Shown: piece after piece, positions 26,174 through 38,692 of the stretch | How the letters are laid out: every line of letters begins with the position of its first letter | Numbering within the stretch: the stretch's first letter is position 1 | From: Pomacea canaliculata | Lineage: Eukaryota > Mollusca > Gastropoda > Architaenioglossa > Ampullariidae | Reading direction: 5' to 3' | Length of the DNA stretch: 64,000 bases | Assembly: GCF_003073045.1 (NCBI RefSeq) | Contig: NC_037591.1 | Coordinates: 29,658,074-29,722,073 of the forward strand | Notes under the pieces: generated by a model | What the model was told of the DNA's origin: nothing | Database searches by the model: none | What the model saw: only the letters and a program-made list of their open reading frames with translations | Program-made: the position numbers and the translations under genes

Positions 26174-26261
26174 TGTGATAGCCTCAACATCAGATGAGAT
26201 TTCTATGATGATGATGTCAATTTGTAATGCGCAGGTATCCATTCAGAAGAATGCTCATTGC

Positions 26262-26277
26262 GCAAAAAAAAAAAAAA
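26262..26277. repeat. Poly(A) run
   Basis: A run of about 15 A upstream of TMEM222; an ordinary homopolymer. Confidence 0.6.
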
Positions 26278-26683
26278 ATCTCTGTTAACTATGTTCTCAA
26301 CATCGTCAATTCCTTTCAGTTTGAGATTCAATCTGATTTTTTAGTGGTTTTATTTCGAAAGTCAGAGTGTTATGGGAATTAAGATTGCTTAACAATTGAG
26401 CAGTCAAGTATATATATATTAAAATAGGTTTTGTGTGGACAGACATACGTGATCGATCTTAAAGCTGTTTCATTTGACGACATCAGAATATATGTGTGGA
26501 GGACAGCTAGCCGCCGAATACCCAGTCGCCAACACGAAAAGGGCACTTTGATGCTACAATAATAATGATTGCTTTCGCAGTGGCATAGGAAGGCAAAAAA
26601 TGGAGGGGGCAAGATACTTTTTGCCCCATACTGCCTCAATTTTTGAGATGTAGTTCTTCAAGTGCAAAAAGAGTAGAAAAGCC

Positions 26684-26704
26684 GAGAGAGAGAGAGAGAG
26701 AGAG
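26684..26704. repeat. GA microsatellite
   Basis: About ten GA units at 26684-26704. Confidence 0.7.
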
Positions 26705-27932
26705 CAATGACAAATCTTTTTTACGAGGGTAGCAGATTTAGTAAAAAGTTACTTTTTAAACTTTCTTCCTGGTGACATTTAGCCTTCAATCTAAAGAAAG
26801 AAAACTGAAACACTCCTGTACTACAAAACAAAGGCTTTAGAAAGAGGAAAATTAAAGAGGGAAAACAAGGATTCCCAAAGATGTGGATTGCTGTTTATTT
26901 TGACAGGGACATTTGACCAATGAGTAATATTTGGTGCATGATAATTTTTTAGTAGTTTGTTAGTAATAGGTGTTTACGTTGGGTGGGAGGCCTCTGCTTC
27001 ATCTGTATGTGCAAGTGTGAAAGTTATTCACTGTCAGCATAGAGTTTTGTCCCCAATCCCTAAGCTGAACATCTTCCCAACTCCACTTTTTTGTTCTATT
27101 TTTATGTTTGGACACAGAAGTGACAAGAAGTGTAGAATTACCCTACGTCCACTGCCATTAATTTACTAAATAAACTTTAAATTATATGTCAAGTGTCATT
27201 TTAGCAGTGAGCATAAAACCAAGATTTCTAGCAGGCAGAGTAAAGGTTATAACAGCATCAAAATTATTGTATATTGTATATCAAGTTGAGGTTGATCAGC
27301 TGTAACCTTAACTCAAAGTTACTGTCAGTTAACAGAAAATAGCACTGTCATTAGTTTGTTACAAAAATACATTGCGATTTTTTTTTTATTTGGAAAGAGC
27401 ACAGGTGGACTTGCCAGCTTTTGATGCAATTGAAGGCTAAAGCAAAATACAAGAGTGTTAAGTAGCTATTGTTGTAACAGCAAACATACTTCAGAAAGAT
27501 CAAGAGGATGAGGTCTTGACCTTTTTCTCAAATGCAAGTGAGAACTACAAGTACCAAGGATTGTATTCTTTGTATTTTGAATATCTTAAAATAAAGTAAA
27601 CATATATTTGAAAATAATTTTGCAGTCAGGGTAGCCATTAAGGAGATATGCTTCAATAATGTAATCCAACTGAGAATGGGATCACAAATGCAATTAAGAA
27701 GAAAGCTGTTTTAGAACTACTTTTTGCAATATTTTTGAGAGAAACAAGAACCTGGAGACAAGATAATATTTGTTATAATATTTATGTCACATGCATTTTA
27801 AGAAAAGCCTTGAAGGGTAGGAAATTGCCAGAAAATAGTTCGAAATTGTGTGTGCATGCCATATAAGGCAGAAAGTAAAATATGAAGGCTTTAAAACGAT
27901 TTTTTCAAGGAACAATCAGGAGTAATACTATA

Positions 27933-28252
27933 CAGTGTAGGACCATTAAACCGTGGTCCTGTAATACATGAATTTGGTTGGATCCCAATTTTCTGACAAT
28001 GTAGATCGTATGGACCTGGACATGGCCTCTCAAACACTCGAGACAGGTGTTGACAGCGGTCATTTTGAATGTCCGTGATTGACATGCTAGGCACTATTGT
28101 GGATTAAATATTTAAATGCTGGCTTATAACATTTATTTTTTCATTATTTATTGTAATTTATGTATTATCAAAAAATATTTAACTTATGGACCACCAAAGC
28201 TGAGGTTAAGCAGTTTGAACCCTAATCACCGCAGCTTAATGGCCCTACACTG
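27933..28252. mobile_element. Tc1/mariner-like MITE, about 320 bp
   Basis: The left end CAGTGTAGGACCATTAA and the reverse complement of the right end CAGTGTAGGGCCATTAAG form an imperfect terminal inverted repeat of roughly 26 bases, flanked on both sides by TA. CAGT termini with a TA target duplication are typical of Tc1/mariner-derived elements. A 67-codon minus-strand open frame inside (28094-27891) has no transposase similarity that I can recognise, so the element is probably non-autonomous. Confidence 0.6.
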
Positions 28253-31080
28253 TATTTAACTTTCTGGACCTAGGATATTTACTATAAAGATCTGATTACT
28301 GATTGTTTGCATTAATGACCAACTGTCACATGTCTGTAGTTGTGATCTAGGCTCACTCCATGAAGCTCAGATCAGATTTGGCAATCTTGCACCTAAAACA
28401 ATTTTTAAAATTGTAATCATCTGAATAGAAAAGTGTGAAGTTGTGAAGTAAGTAGTGAAGTTCATTATGGTACTGAATCCAACTGATGTCAAACAATAAT
28501 GTGTCTTGGAAGATGTAGAGATTGTTAACTAAGTAAACATAGCTGGCCACTTGATAGATTTTATTTCTCATCTGATAATATTCACAAATTTCACATTTGA
28601 TCCAATTTTTTTTCTTAGAATATATATATAATCATATGTAATCAATAAAGGCACCATGTGTATTTACTCCTTATAAAACTGAATATCTGTAATCCTTAGA
28701 TTGTGCATAAGGATGTATGTTTTCTCTAGATCTAATAGTAAAAGAAAGCCTGAACTGAGAGATGTGTACATCACTTATTCAATATAATTCTAAACATCCC
28801 CTACTCTGAACTCTAATAATTTAGCTGAGCTAATATTACTTCTGTTTTATCTACTTCAGATTTTGTCTACATTTCGACTCTTAGCTGACATCCAGTAAAG
28901 AGACTTCATCTCAACTTACCAATGGCAATAATATCACAAATCAACAAAAGGTCTTTTTAGCCATTAAAGCAAAATATCTACAAAAGAGATAATGATTTCT
29001 TGCCACACATAAAACACATTACATTAACATAGATGGATCAGTAGTGTAAATGAAAAAAGGCCAGAGTGGATGTGCATGTTTGTGTGTGTGAAAGAGAGCA
29101 AGAGGAAAAAAGGAAAAAACAGATTAACAACATTAATAATCTGGAATGGCAATTACAGGATAGATTAACAAATGGACAAACTGCCCAACAAAGACAAAAT
29201 TTTATGTTGTCTTGCAAATACAAATTTGGCTACTAGAAATTCCAGTCAGCATCAAAATACAAAGCTAGCAAAAACGAAATTATGAGAACTAAAAATTTGA
29301 AATAATAATACCATTTTAGGGCAGTGACTAGAATTTTTGGTATTCTTTGATGGTAATGGAAGAAAAATTCATGTGATTAAATTACAAATCAATCTTTGAA
29401 AGCTTGCCTTTTGCTAATTGTTTTACGTAAATTCCATGTTTATTCTTCCTATACAGTTTGCACCCTCGAATGTGAACATCATCATAGCTGCATTGAAAGA
29501 GTTAAAATGTGCATACAGTGCTATGAACATCTACAGTACATCGAACACAAAAATATACCCACAAATTAAGAAATATAATTTGAGCATAGAAACTTTCTTA
29601 CAAGATGCATATCGGTTTCTCTACATATTTGTAAATGAGATTACAATAACTAGGGGAAAATTGTGGATGCACGCGTCAATTTAAAGCCAGGAAAAAAGGA
29701 TGTTTGAAATACTAAATCCAAATCCCTTTTACTCATAATGCAATGAAAATGAGCCATCAAATCAAGATACCCACCTCTAAATCATATCAATATCCATAAA
29801 AATTATAATTATACAATTCACACCATTTCTAATGGGAAGGTCTAATAAAACTTGTATTTAAAGTCACCTTCATTGAAAATAGATGGAAACCAGCAATTTT
29901 AATCAAAATCAAATTCGTAAATGTTAGATTCTAAGAAAGCATATATATATTCTCCAAACATCTGTATTCTGTAAGCCAACGTAACCATTGACTACTGGAC
30001 ATATACATGCACAGAAGTTGAAAGATTCAAGGAGAATGTCCATTATTTTAAAAGCAGATAACAAAGACAGGACACATTTTGAACACATCACCCTAAAAGC
30101 TTGAGAGAAGAGGGAACAATTGTAGACTTCTCCATCTCAAAATGCTCAACTTTTTTGGGTCATACCATCTATGTTCTTCGTCTCATTATCACATTGGCCT
30201 AAGAGATAAAAAAGATACTTATATCTGTCTATGCTGAAGCTGTATGGTTAAAGCAATTCTTTTACTACTACTGTAAGTAATGTTAACAGTGTTATTTTTT
30301 GCTAACACACTGGTTAATACAAGTTGTAATATCCCAATGTGTTTATGGTATCAATTACTGAAGCAGCACAGCAGTTGTATGCCTAAATATCACACCTTCA
30401 AACAAAGAAAAATGATATAAGAACATAAAAGCTATGTACATAAGCTACTGCAATTGAAATCATACATAAGCTTTCCATGATAATCCTTTTAATCTGCACA
30501 TAACAAAACATGTCAACAAGAACATTTGTTGTTCTTAAATGCAGCCGGCATGTTCGAAGCAAAAGGAATGTTTGAAACCAACTTCATCACAGTCGAGTGT
30601 ATTTGATTTTGTGTGATGCTGATCATGGAGACGAATGTTCACAAAAAGGTCAGTTATCAGTCATCAACTTGTTCAGCATGATTGCCTTGTCCTGAAACAT
30701 ACCACAAACCAATTTCATAAAATGATATTCATAATGACATATTTAAGTTAGAAATAAAAGGAAGAGATTATTCTAGGGATTAAACAAACAAATCTGGTGG
30801 CTGGGGTCTCCCTCGAGAACTGAAAAAAGGGTCCCTTATACATACAGATGTGAAGTGAAAACATTTTCACTATTTTGTCTTTACATGTTTGATGTAACAA
30901 CAGAGAACAGCACAAAACATTTCAATATCTCAAACTGAAAATGTGAGATAAGATTAATCAGGCACATGGATCTCTTTCTTATTATTTACTGACATCATAT
31001 TCCTTCAACAGCAGTCTCCATCAAACTGAAATGGTGAATTACTGAGCATGTTAGTTTATTTAATACTTTTCAATTATGTC
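28253..31080. other. No gene seen
   Basis: AT-rich intergenic sequence with short open frames only; no splice-supported coding stretch or RNA gene was found. Confidence 0.45.
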
Positions 31081-31093
31081 ATATTTGTCTATT

Positions 31094-31241
31094 TATTTTC
31101 CTATTTTGAGTGGTAATATGAATTCAGACTTTTTTTTTTACAACCAGTGTTGATGTTTTAGAGTTGAAGTGATGTTCTAATGTTGTCAGCAGGCATAAAA
31201 ATTTCCTGAAAAGGATTTATAAAGATATTTTGTATTTGTAT
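31094..31241 (+). mobile_element. 3' end of a LINE, internally deleted copy
   Basis: TTCCTATTTTGAGTGGTAAT at the left and AAAGATATTTTGTATTTGTA at the right match, in the same order, the 3' part of the degraded LINE at 53.97-54.96 kb. The copy lacks the roughly 70 bases that separate these parts there. It is an old truncated insertion. Confidence 0.55.
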
Positions 31242-31735
31242 CATATTGCGCTTGTGCATTTTCTACTTCATGACAAATGGTACTGATCCTATGAAGTTCA
31301 AGGTAAGCAATTCTGCAGACATGAAGAAATATGCTGATGAAAAGTCAAACTCTGATCAAGAATGACACCCAAGATGCAAAATGAGGTAGAGAAAGGAACA
31401 GTTGAGTTGTTTATAGACAGAGACTGAGGGGGAGAAGGATGACTCGGAAATTTCTTTGCAGTTTCATTCTTGTCTTCATTCAGTATAGGACATATGTTTG
31501 TTTACTCGCATCTTCAGGAGAATCAAGAAAATTTTATTGTATTATAATAACATGGAGGATATTTTACTCATTACAGCTGATGTTCCTCATCCTGCATTTC
31601 TTCAGCTTGTATTTTATTTAGAAGGATTTGTACAAGATTAGGTGGTGACAGTGTTCATACTGCTTACATCATAAGACAGTGAGTGGAATTACACTTTCAC
31701 TTTTTTTTAATCATTCTGGAACCTTTTAAATACAT

Positions 31736-31910
31736 CAGGGCTTCTGCTTACGCAAAAAATTGCGTATAGTACGCATTAAAAACTCGGAGGACCCCTTCAA
31801 TTTTCGTCAATGGGGTCCCCTTCAAATTTGGGCGAAGAACAGGGACCCCTTAAAAATCTGAAGAAGGGGTCCCTGGGACCCCAAAGAATTTAGCCTTAGC
31901 AGAAGCCCTG
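31736..31910. mobile_element. 175-bp MITE with CAGGGCTTCTGC inverted termini
   Basis: The element starts CAGGGCTTCTGCTTACGC and ends GCAGAAGCCCTG, a perfect 12-base terminal inverted repeat. ATACAT flanks both ends as a 6-base target-site duplication. The interior has several GGGGTCCCC-like inverted runs and no coding capacity. A second, right-truncated copy lies at 40385-40540. The superfamily is not certain. Confidence 0.75.
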
Positions 31911-32325
31911 ATACATTATAGCAAATTTTCATTGTCACGAGTAATGATATCCATTTCTACTTGGTGTAAGTATAATGCATGAAGAACAAGATTGTCCAGA
32001 AATGACATAGTCTGTGTTCTCCATGTGAAAAAAACTTTGTAAGAATTCTGTTGGAGTTACCTCTTTCTATTTGGATTTACCAAAACATGTGCACTTTCAA
32101 TATGGTTTCGGAAAGGACCAGTTGTTTTCTGCTGATTTTATACTTTTCTTTCATGTCTATTTTGCCATATTCTATCTTGTTTAATTTTCTATTAAATATT
32201 TTTAAGTAGGCTATTTTAATACGTTCTAGAGTGAAATGCCCTATCTCACCTTTGTGTTGGAAAGGAGTTTCTGCCAAGCAAAATAAAGTTAAAATTAAAG
32301 CTAACTTCTAAGCCATGGCTTTTTC

Positions 32326-32331
32326 TTTATT
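32326..32331 (-). terminator. Probable SLC35F6 polyadenylation signal
   Basis: AATAAA on the minus strand only about 16 bases past the TAA at 32347. If this signal is used, the 3'UTR is very short; otherwise the last exon may splice onward at the GATG|GTAGGT donor near 32368. Confidence 0.4.
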
Positions 32332-32346
32332 GTCAAATGTTTAATA

Positions 32347-35300
32347 TTATGAAAACCATAGAAACCTACCATCAGCCACAGCATTGTGCTCAAGATTAAT
32401 TGCTTCAGCATTTGGCAGTGGTCCAGCTGGACGTGGGACTTCTGGAGGTCTGCAGACAGCGCACAGGGGCAAGACATCATTGTATATCATCATACCAATG
32501 GGCACTAAAATGAAGCCAATGATCTGAGGATAGAAGAACTTCTGCCATCCTAGGCGCAAGGATATGGCCCAGATGATTAGATCATGGTGGACGTCGATAG
32601 TGATGCGCGTGGCCGAATCATGGCGGTTGCGCACAAGTCTGGTGCCAGCATAGTAGTATATCACTTTGCTGACTACTGATCCTGTTATGCAAAAGATGCT
32701 AGTTTAACAAATTTCATACTAAAAAAAATTATTATTTTAGAACTGAATGATGATATATAGATAGGTGTTACTGTTGTCTAGTTTATTCAGAATGCTTCCT
32801 AAAAATAAATTAGAACACACAAACACATACAATTAAACTGTTATAATAATCAAGGACAAACAAGGAGTATCAGACTGAAAACCACATATTGCCTTTTTCC
32901 AACATTTTCCTTGATGCTGTACTAATTTATCAATGTAAATGGGTTATTTTCTTTTTCAGACCTATCTCACCCATGATATTATATGTTGTTTGTGCTTCTT
33001 GTAAAAAAATGGACAATTAAGAAATGAATAAAATTAAGCACATTCTGGGGACAGAGAAGCAACCAAAACACTGCTATGGAATTAAAGTTGTGGCATTTAC
33101 TGAAAAGACTGCAGATAAAAGGACATCCTTGTTTATCTGAACTTCATGCTTGTGAAATAGCATATATATTGCAGAACAAGTTCATGCATGCACATGTTTT
33201 ATACACACATAAATAAAGTGCACACAGGAATATCTTACCAACAACACAAAGGGCCAGAATCCAGCTGCTGCGCATCTGAAGGAAGGCATCCTTGATATCC
33301 TCAATTCGAGAGTTTGGAAGTTTGCTGAAAGGCCCAGAGCTCACGAATGAGAATGGAATCAGGAGAGTGATTGAAACAATGGCCCCAAACAACCCTGTGG
33401 AAAAATGGAAGCAAAATACTGCAGTAAGTATTTACAGTTTATTTTGTTTTTAAGAAAACTCCTCCAGTGATTAAGTTACTGCATTGTTCAAATCATATTT
33501 TTTTTCAAAGACAATGTACATTCATCCCTGTACTCAGATACAGTGCTTTCAGCTTCCTTCTGCCAATTTCCTTTTATTCTTGCATTGTTCTCTTTATAAA
33601 AAGTGAAACAATAGGAGATGCACATGCCCAAACATCAGTAATGGACACCTTCCAAACTGAAAACTGTCCTGACATTAATTTCAGAAGTGTCTGATACAAT
33701 CTGAATATCTTCAAGCAATGTAAATACAAATTGAAAAAGAAAAATGAAATGGAATATATTTAATTTACCTTCAAGACCTACTACTCTTAGGGGATCAATA
33801 GAGTGTTTATCCATGAATTTCTCTTCGTAAACAATCTGCATGGCAATCATGATCTGTGACATCACGATAAGCAAGTCACCTGAAAATAGTCAAGGGCAGG
33901 TAGATACTTGACGCAGTACCAACATGTATATGTGCAAAATATACCTTTCCTCCACCAACACACACACACGATCACACAAGCATTTTTACACACACATATG
34001 CCACTAACAGCATGCTTCAACATTACTATGCTCAAGTATTACCTACACAATCAGTCCAAAACTCCAAATGAAAATATTTTTACCTGCTGCAAGTCCATAA
34101 TGGTCATACCCCCTGGGAGTGTCATAGACATAATCTGTCATGCCAATAAGACCAAGTCCAACAATAACCATGAAGATGGATACCCACATGTATTTTGCCA
34201 TGTGTTTGGACAGGAAGGCAACTCTCAGTAGTACTGTGAACAGTACTGCTGCACCTGAAAAAACAAAAGGTTATAATGCAATTACACATAATTGTAGTTT
34301 GCAGTGCAACTATAAACCTACAAACAAATGATACGGAAAGAATCAACTATCAAATGTCATTTTTATGCTACAAAACAGTTAATTTCTAGCTTTTATTATG
34401 TAATGAAGTGCAACTAAGTATAGATATAGTGTGGCTAGCACTATCATTAAGTTAAGGTGACCAGACGTTTCGGGGGCGAAAGCGGGACACGTGCCGATGA
34501 TGGTGTCATCACCAAGGAATGCCGAAAAAAGTGATTTTTAAAGACAACCGGGACATTTGATGGACTTGACAGAAAGCCAGAAAGCGGGACATTGGGCGTC
34601 CTGCCTGATGAGCAGGCGGGACAAGAGGTCAAAAGCGGGACGTCTGGTCACCTTAATTAAGTGTAAAGTCATGTAGGCATAACAAGGGTTATTAAAGCAC
34701 ATAATGTTATTTTAGAATAGTAAATGAGCATATTCAAAAAGAGTACTGACTACTGCTACTTGCAGAGTATGAAAGCTCTGTGGCTCTGTGGCTAAAGAAA
34801 AGTTATAAACAATAACTATTGTAAATATCATTCAGGACTGACTCAATGTAACTGGTAAAGATTCCTCTGATAAACTGCAATAAATTATTACATTTTATTG
34901 TTTATATTTAGATACAAAGCAATAAAGTTTTTGTATGCATGAGTATATAGACATACACACATTTGCATGCACAAACAACATACTTCTTTTTCATGCTAAA
35001 AAATATAAGGAAACACAATGAATTTTTTTTTCTTATGCACAAGGAAATGAAACAGATATCTAACACAAATGAGGAAAAGTGCATGCAGCTTATTTTGGCT
35101 CACTGATGGGTCTCAATTACTTCAAATTTATTTCCTGGTTATATGTCTCATAGAGCAAGAAGACTTAATTGTATCTTTAATTTAAAAGAATCAAGAATGG
35201 TTATTAAATATAGATCAAATATGATAGCAATGGCATAAAATAAACTATGCATACACACATTTGTAACAGAGAAAACACAAAAACCCAAATCTACTTCTGA

Positions 35301-37452
35301 TGGGCTTTTTAATAAATCCATACACTGGCATTCGTATTGATTTTACACCAACTTACTTCTGATCATCATGTAGCTGGAATTGTATGACAGCCTAAGTGCC
35401 ACATACAGCAGTGCTGTCCTGGAGAGATCAAAAAATGCCGGCACAAGGAAAAGAAACTTGTTGAACTTCCTTTGATCAACTGGTCGGTTGTGCCAAGCTG
35501 GATTATTGGGCTGTACTTCTGCAATTACATAAAATGAAACTGAAAGCTACAATCACAATGAGATATTTTGCTTTGGATTTTACTTTAATTGGGAAAAAAT
35601 AATTAGCATTCTGTTATCTTGTGCACATCCAAAGCAAATATTGTCATGTCATTTCAAACTGTTTTAAGACTTGCTATCCACTTAAAATAAGAGCCGCTAT
35701 CAACTGGTAATAAGACCAGCTATCAACTTGGAAGAAGACCAGCTGTCAAGCAGGTACTTCACTCATCATTGTCATCAATAACAAACTGTCATAAACTCTT
35801 TCTACATCACTGATTGAAGTCTGTTTACCATTATTAAGCAATGGCACATCATCATCATCATCGGCATTATCATTTTCCTGAATGTTAGGCTCATCATTGT
35901 TGAGAATAGGAACATCATAAGCTTGCTGTCTCTCTGCAGCATTCTCTTGCGCCTGATTGTTTTCCCTCGCTATGGCAGGTGTGATGATAAGCCATATAGG
36001 AATGCACAGAGCTTGAGCTATGAACTGGAAAGCCATCTGTACAAATAATGACAGGAAAATATTTAAGTAAGAAAATGAGACTGGAATTACATTTGGCATC
36101 AAATGCTTACCTAAAACTAACCTGAACCAATTACTGTGAAGTTTCAAAATGCATTGTGAATTTTTAAATCACTTTTTTGTGGAAAAGCATTACTACCTGT
36201 CCTATTAAATTCTAACTTCTGGTGTCCCTAAAAGCCACAACATAATAATAATAAATGCATGATTTAAATGCTACATACTCTCATTCATAAAGAGTGTGCT
36301 TTAAGCACTTGAGACAAGAATGAGACATACATAGTCAGCAAAAGTGTATCTTCTTTGCAAATGGAATTGTTTCTCAGTAACTGCAATCTTGAGCGATTTT
36401 CATCAGACATCATTCATTGAAAATATTTTATCTTTTTCTTTTTTAATGTTGTTTCACTGTGTGTCCAATTTTTAGTTTCAATGGTATTGTTCACATCTAA
36501 GGTCATTGGTGCGAAACAGAGGGATTGTGCTTTTTTGTGATTAGCAAACTGTCAGAGAAAAATTCCAGCATTGTCTATGGCAGAACATGTCCTGGCAGGA
36601 GAATTTGTTTTATTGAATTCAGGCGAACATTTAGCATTCTATGTGTGAAAGCATATTAATTATAAGTAATAGACATTTGACATTAATTGTACCCTCAGCA
36701 GTCATGTACGTCTTGTCTTAAATTATTATTTTTGATTTATTAGCGTTATTACGTTTTACTTGAATTGAGCACTCTATATATATCAATAAACAAAATGTAA
36801 ATGCAAGTGCATGCATCTGTCCCTTTATTATTGTTATATATACTGTTCTTGCTACAGCAAGTGAATGAAGAACGGCAACAATTACTTCTGCTCGATTTCC
36901 CTGTGTTAAAGTGGGCCCATATACTTTCTGTTTTCACCACTCGATCTGTGCTGCTGGGGTTTTTATATAGGGACCATATACTCACCAGCATAAATGGATG
37001 CTCAAAGGTGTGCTCATGGAAACCTGGTGTTCCTGTTGCGTTTATCTGTTTGGCAATTCTATGAGACAAAGACATCTAGACTCGATCACTAGTCATTGTA
37101 TGAGCCATTCGAGAGGAATATTACAGAAGTGGGAAATCTATCCTTTCCACCTCGTTCATATACTATTAGCTATATTGTGGTAACTAACATAAATTTTTTT
37201 GCATTAAACGTAAACATCTGCAAAGTACATTTCCAAAAATGAAAGTTGTAAAACTGCTCTATATATAAAATCTTAATGAAAAACGGCACTTAATTATAGT
37301 TTACTTTCGCTTTTACTCTCAGCAGCGATCTACTAATATATAATACTATATAGTAATACTATACAATACTCTACTTACTGAGGGGTTATAGAGAAAATTG
37401 TTCCACTAGCCACAGTAATGATGCTCAAAATTACGTCTTCCAAGACACCCAT
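32347..37452 (-). CDS. SLC35F6: SLC35F6-like drug/metabolite transporter, eight exons
   Basis: Minus-strand exons are 37452-37379 (ATG), 37058-36986, 36036-35829, 35518-35357, 34254-34084, 33879-33769, 33394-33239 and 32681-32347 (TAA). All borders are GT..AG, all phases match and the frame is clean over about 425 codons. The product resembles SLC35F6 throughout: HTFEHPFML, FLVPAFFDLSRTALLYVALR, MMIRSAAVLFTVLLRVAFLS, GDLLIVMSQIMIAMQIVYEE (then KF), LRVVGLEGLFGAIVS, YYYAGTRLVRNRHDSATR and LGWQKFFYPQIIGFILVPIG. This is the EamA/DMT fold with about nine or ten membrane segments; the human protein is reported in lysosomal and mitochondrial membranes, substrate unsettled. Exon 3 encodes an unusually long acidic loop (DNADDDDDVPLLNNG). 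The last exon has a possible donor (GATG|GTAGGT), so the final seven residues are uncertain. Confidence 0.92.
34452..34656. mobile_element. 205-bp inverted-repeat element with TTAA ends, in an SLC35F6 intron
   Basis: The left end TTAAGGTGACCAGACGT and right end ACGTCTGGTCACCTTAA are perfect 17-base inverted repeats. The interior repeats GCGGGACA-type motifs and does not code. If TTAA is the target site, the ends would be GGTGACC/GGTCACC, as for a piggyBac-like non-autonomous element; a hAT-like origin with imperfect duplication is the alternative. It lies between SLC35F6 exons 4 and 5. Confidence 0.65.
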
Positions 37453-37641
37453 TTTGATGTCTTTGCTATCAGCGAAGTACTTCCAACTGTGAGTCACTAA
37501 ATTTCTTCCCGGTCACCTTTATTGTATGCAACCAAAATCCCCCAAAACATCAAATAAACTTCCCTGTGTACGACGAAGTGTGGGGGAAAAAAAATAAAAC
37601 ATTTAGGGATATATAGAAAACATAATAATTCTCGTTCAGCT

Positions 37642-37713
37642 GGCTCGTTGGTCTAGGGGTATGATTCTCGCTTAGGGTGCGAGAGGTCCCGGGTTCAAAT
37701 CCCGGACGAGCCC
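37642..37713 (+). tRNA. tRNA-Pro (anticodon AGG)
   Basis: A 72-base cloverleaf without an intron. The acceptor stem is GGCTCGT/ACGAGCC, followed by discriminator C. The anticodon loop is CTTAGGGT with anticodon AGG, and the T arm is GTCCCGGGTTCAAATCCCGG. Box B GGTTCAAATCC is canonical. The sequence appears the same as the vertebrate tRNA-Pro(AGG) that I remember. A run of ten T just downstream is a strong Pol III terminator. CCA is not encoded, as expected for a nuclear gene. Confidence 0.97.
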
Positions 37714-37718
37714 GATAA

Positions 37719-37730
37719 GTTTTTTTTTTT
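37719..37730 (+). terminator. Pol III terminator of tRNA-Pro
   Basis: Poly(T) tract six bases after the tRNA 3' end. Confidence 0.85.
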
Positions 37731-38692
37731 CGCCTATGAATTTATGTTAGTTCAACCATAATCAAGAAATTGTTACGTTTCTATAAATACTATTCCAAGT
37801 GTAAGAAATTAATGAATTGAAACGATATGTTTATCTTCTGTTTACCCATTTTTTATTTACCTTTTATTAGTGACTTAAAAATTTTTCTGTTACCAGATAT
37901 TTTTAAAAATACAGGCTCTAGTTGTTTCAACACAAAAAACAATATGCATAGATTAGTTCATGCTAGTGTACATGAGCATTTCTATAGTACAGTGAAAACA
38001 CGGTTTTCACTTTTTTTTTCACTCTTGAAAAATTTTTCTTGGATTTTGTTGGTTTTCTTTGTATTTCATCAGCATGCCCACATGATCTCACAGTTGTATG
38101 CCAATCTCTTGTAAATGTCATTTATTCTTTACACTAGTCTTTTATATTAATTTCTTATTGCTTTAAGTATTTAACACTATATATTCTCAATAACTGTGTT
38201 TTTGATATGTATTTTGGAGTGTCTAGAACGAATAAATTGGATTTACATTGATTGATGCAGAAATAATTTAATTTCATTAAGTCTAGGAACGGATTATCAA
38301 CGAAAACCTTGGTTTAACTGTATATGGAACTAAAGGACAGTCATTTAGCCTTTCTGTTTAGTACTTGAATTCTTGATCAACACCCCCCCCTTTTATTTTA
38401 ATTTCTACAAATGTATTTTTTCTGTTGGGAAGCTGTTTAGAAATCCTACAACAAAGGATTTGCAAATCTGCTCGGGCCTGTTTGCTTCCGTGTACACCAA
38501 TTTCATAAGATATTATTTTTTTTGTTTTATACATATGATAGTCTTGAGGCTTACATTATTGCAGTATCCATAAAAAACAAAAGTTTGATATCATGCATTT
38601 TTAATTATCTTTTCAGTCAGAAATTAAATTTCAAAACAGAATGGCAAAACTGCACAAATTCAGCAGTAGCAATGACTTAATTCAAAGACATT

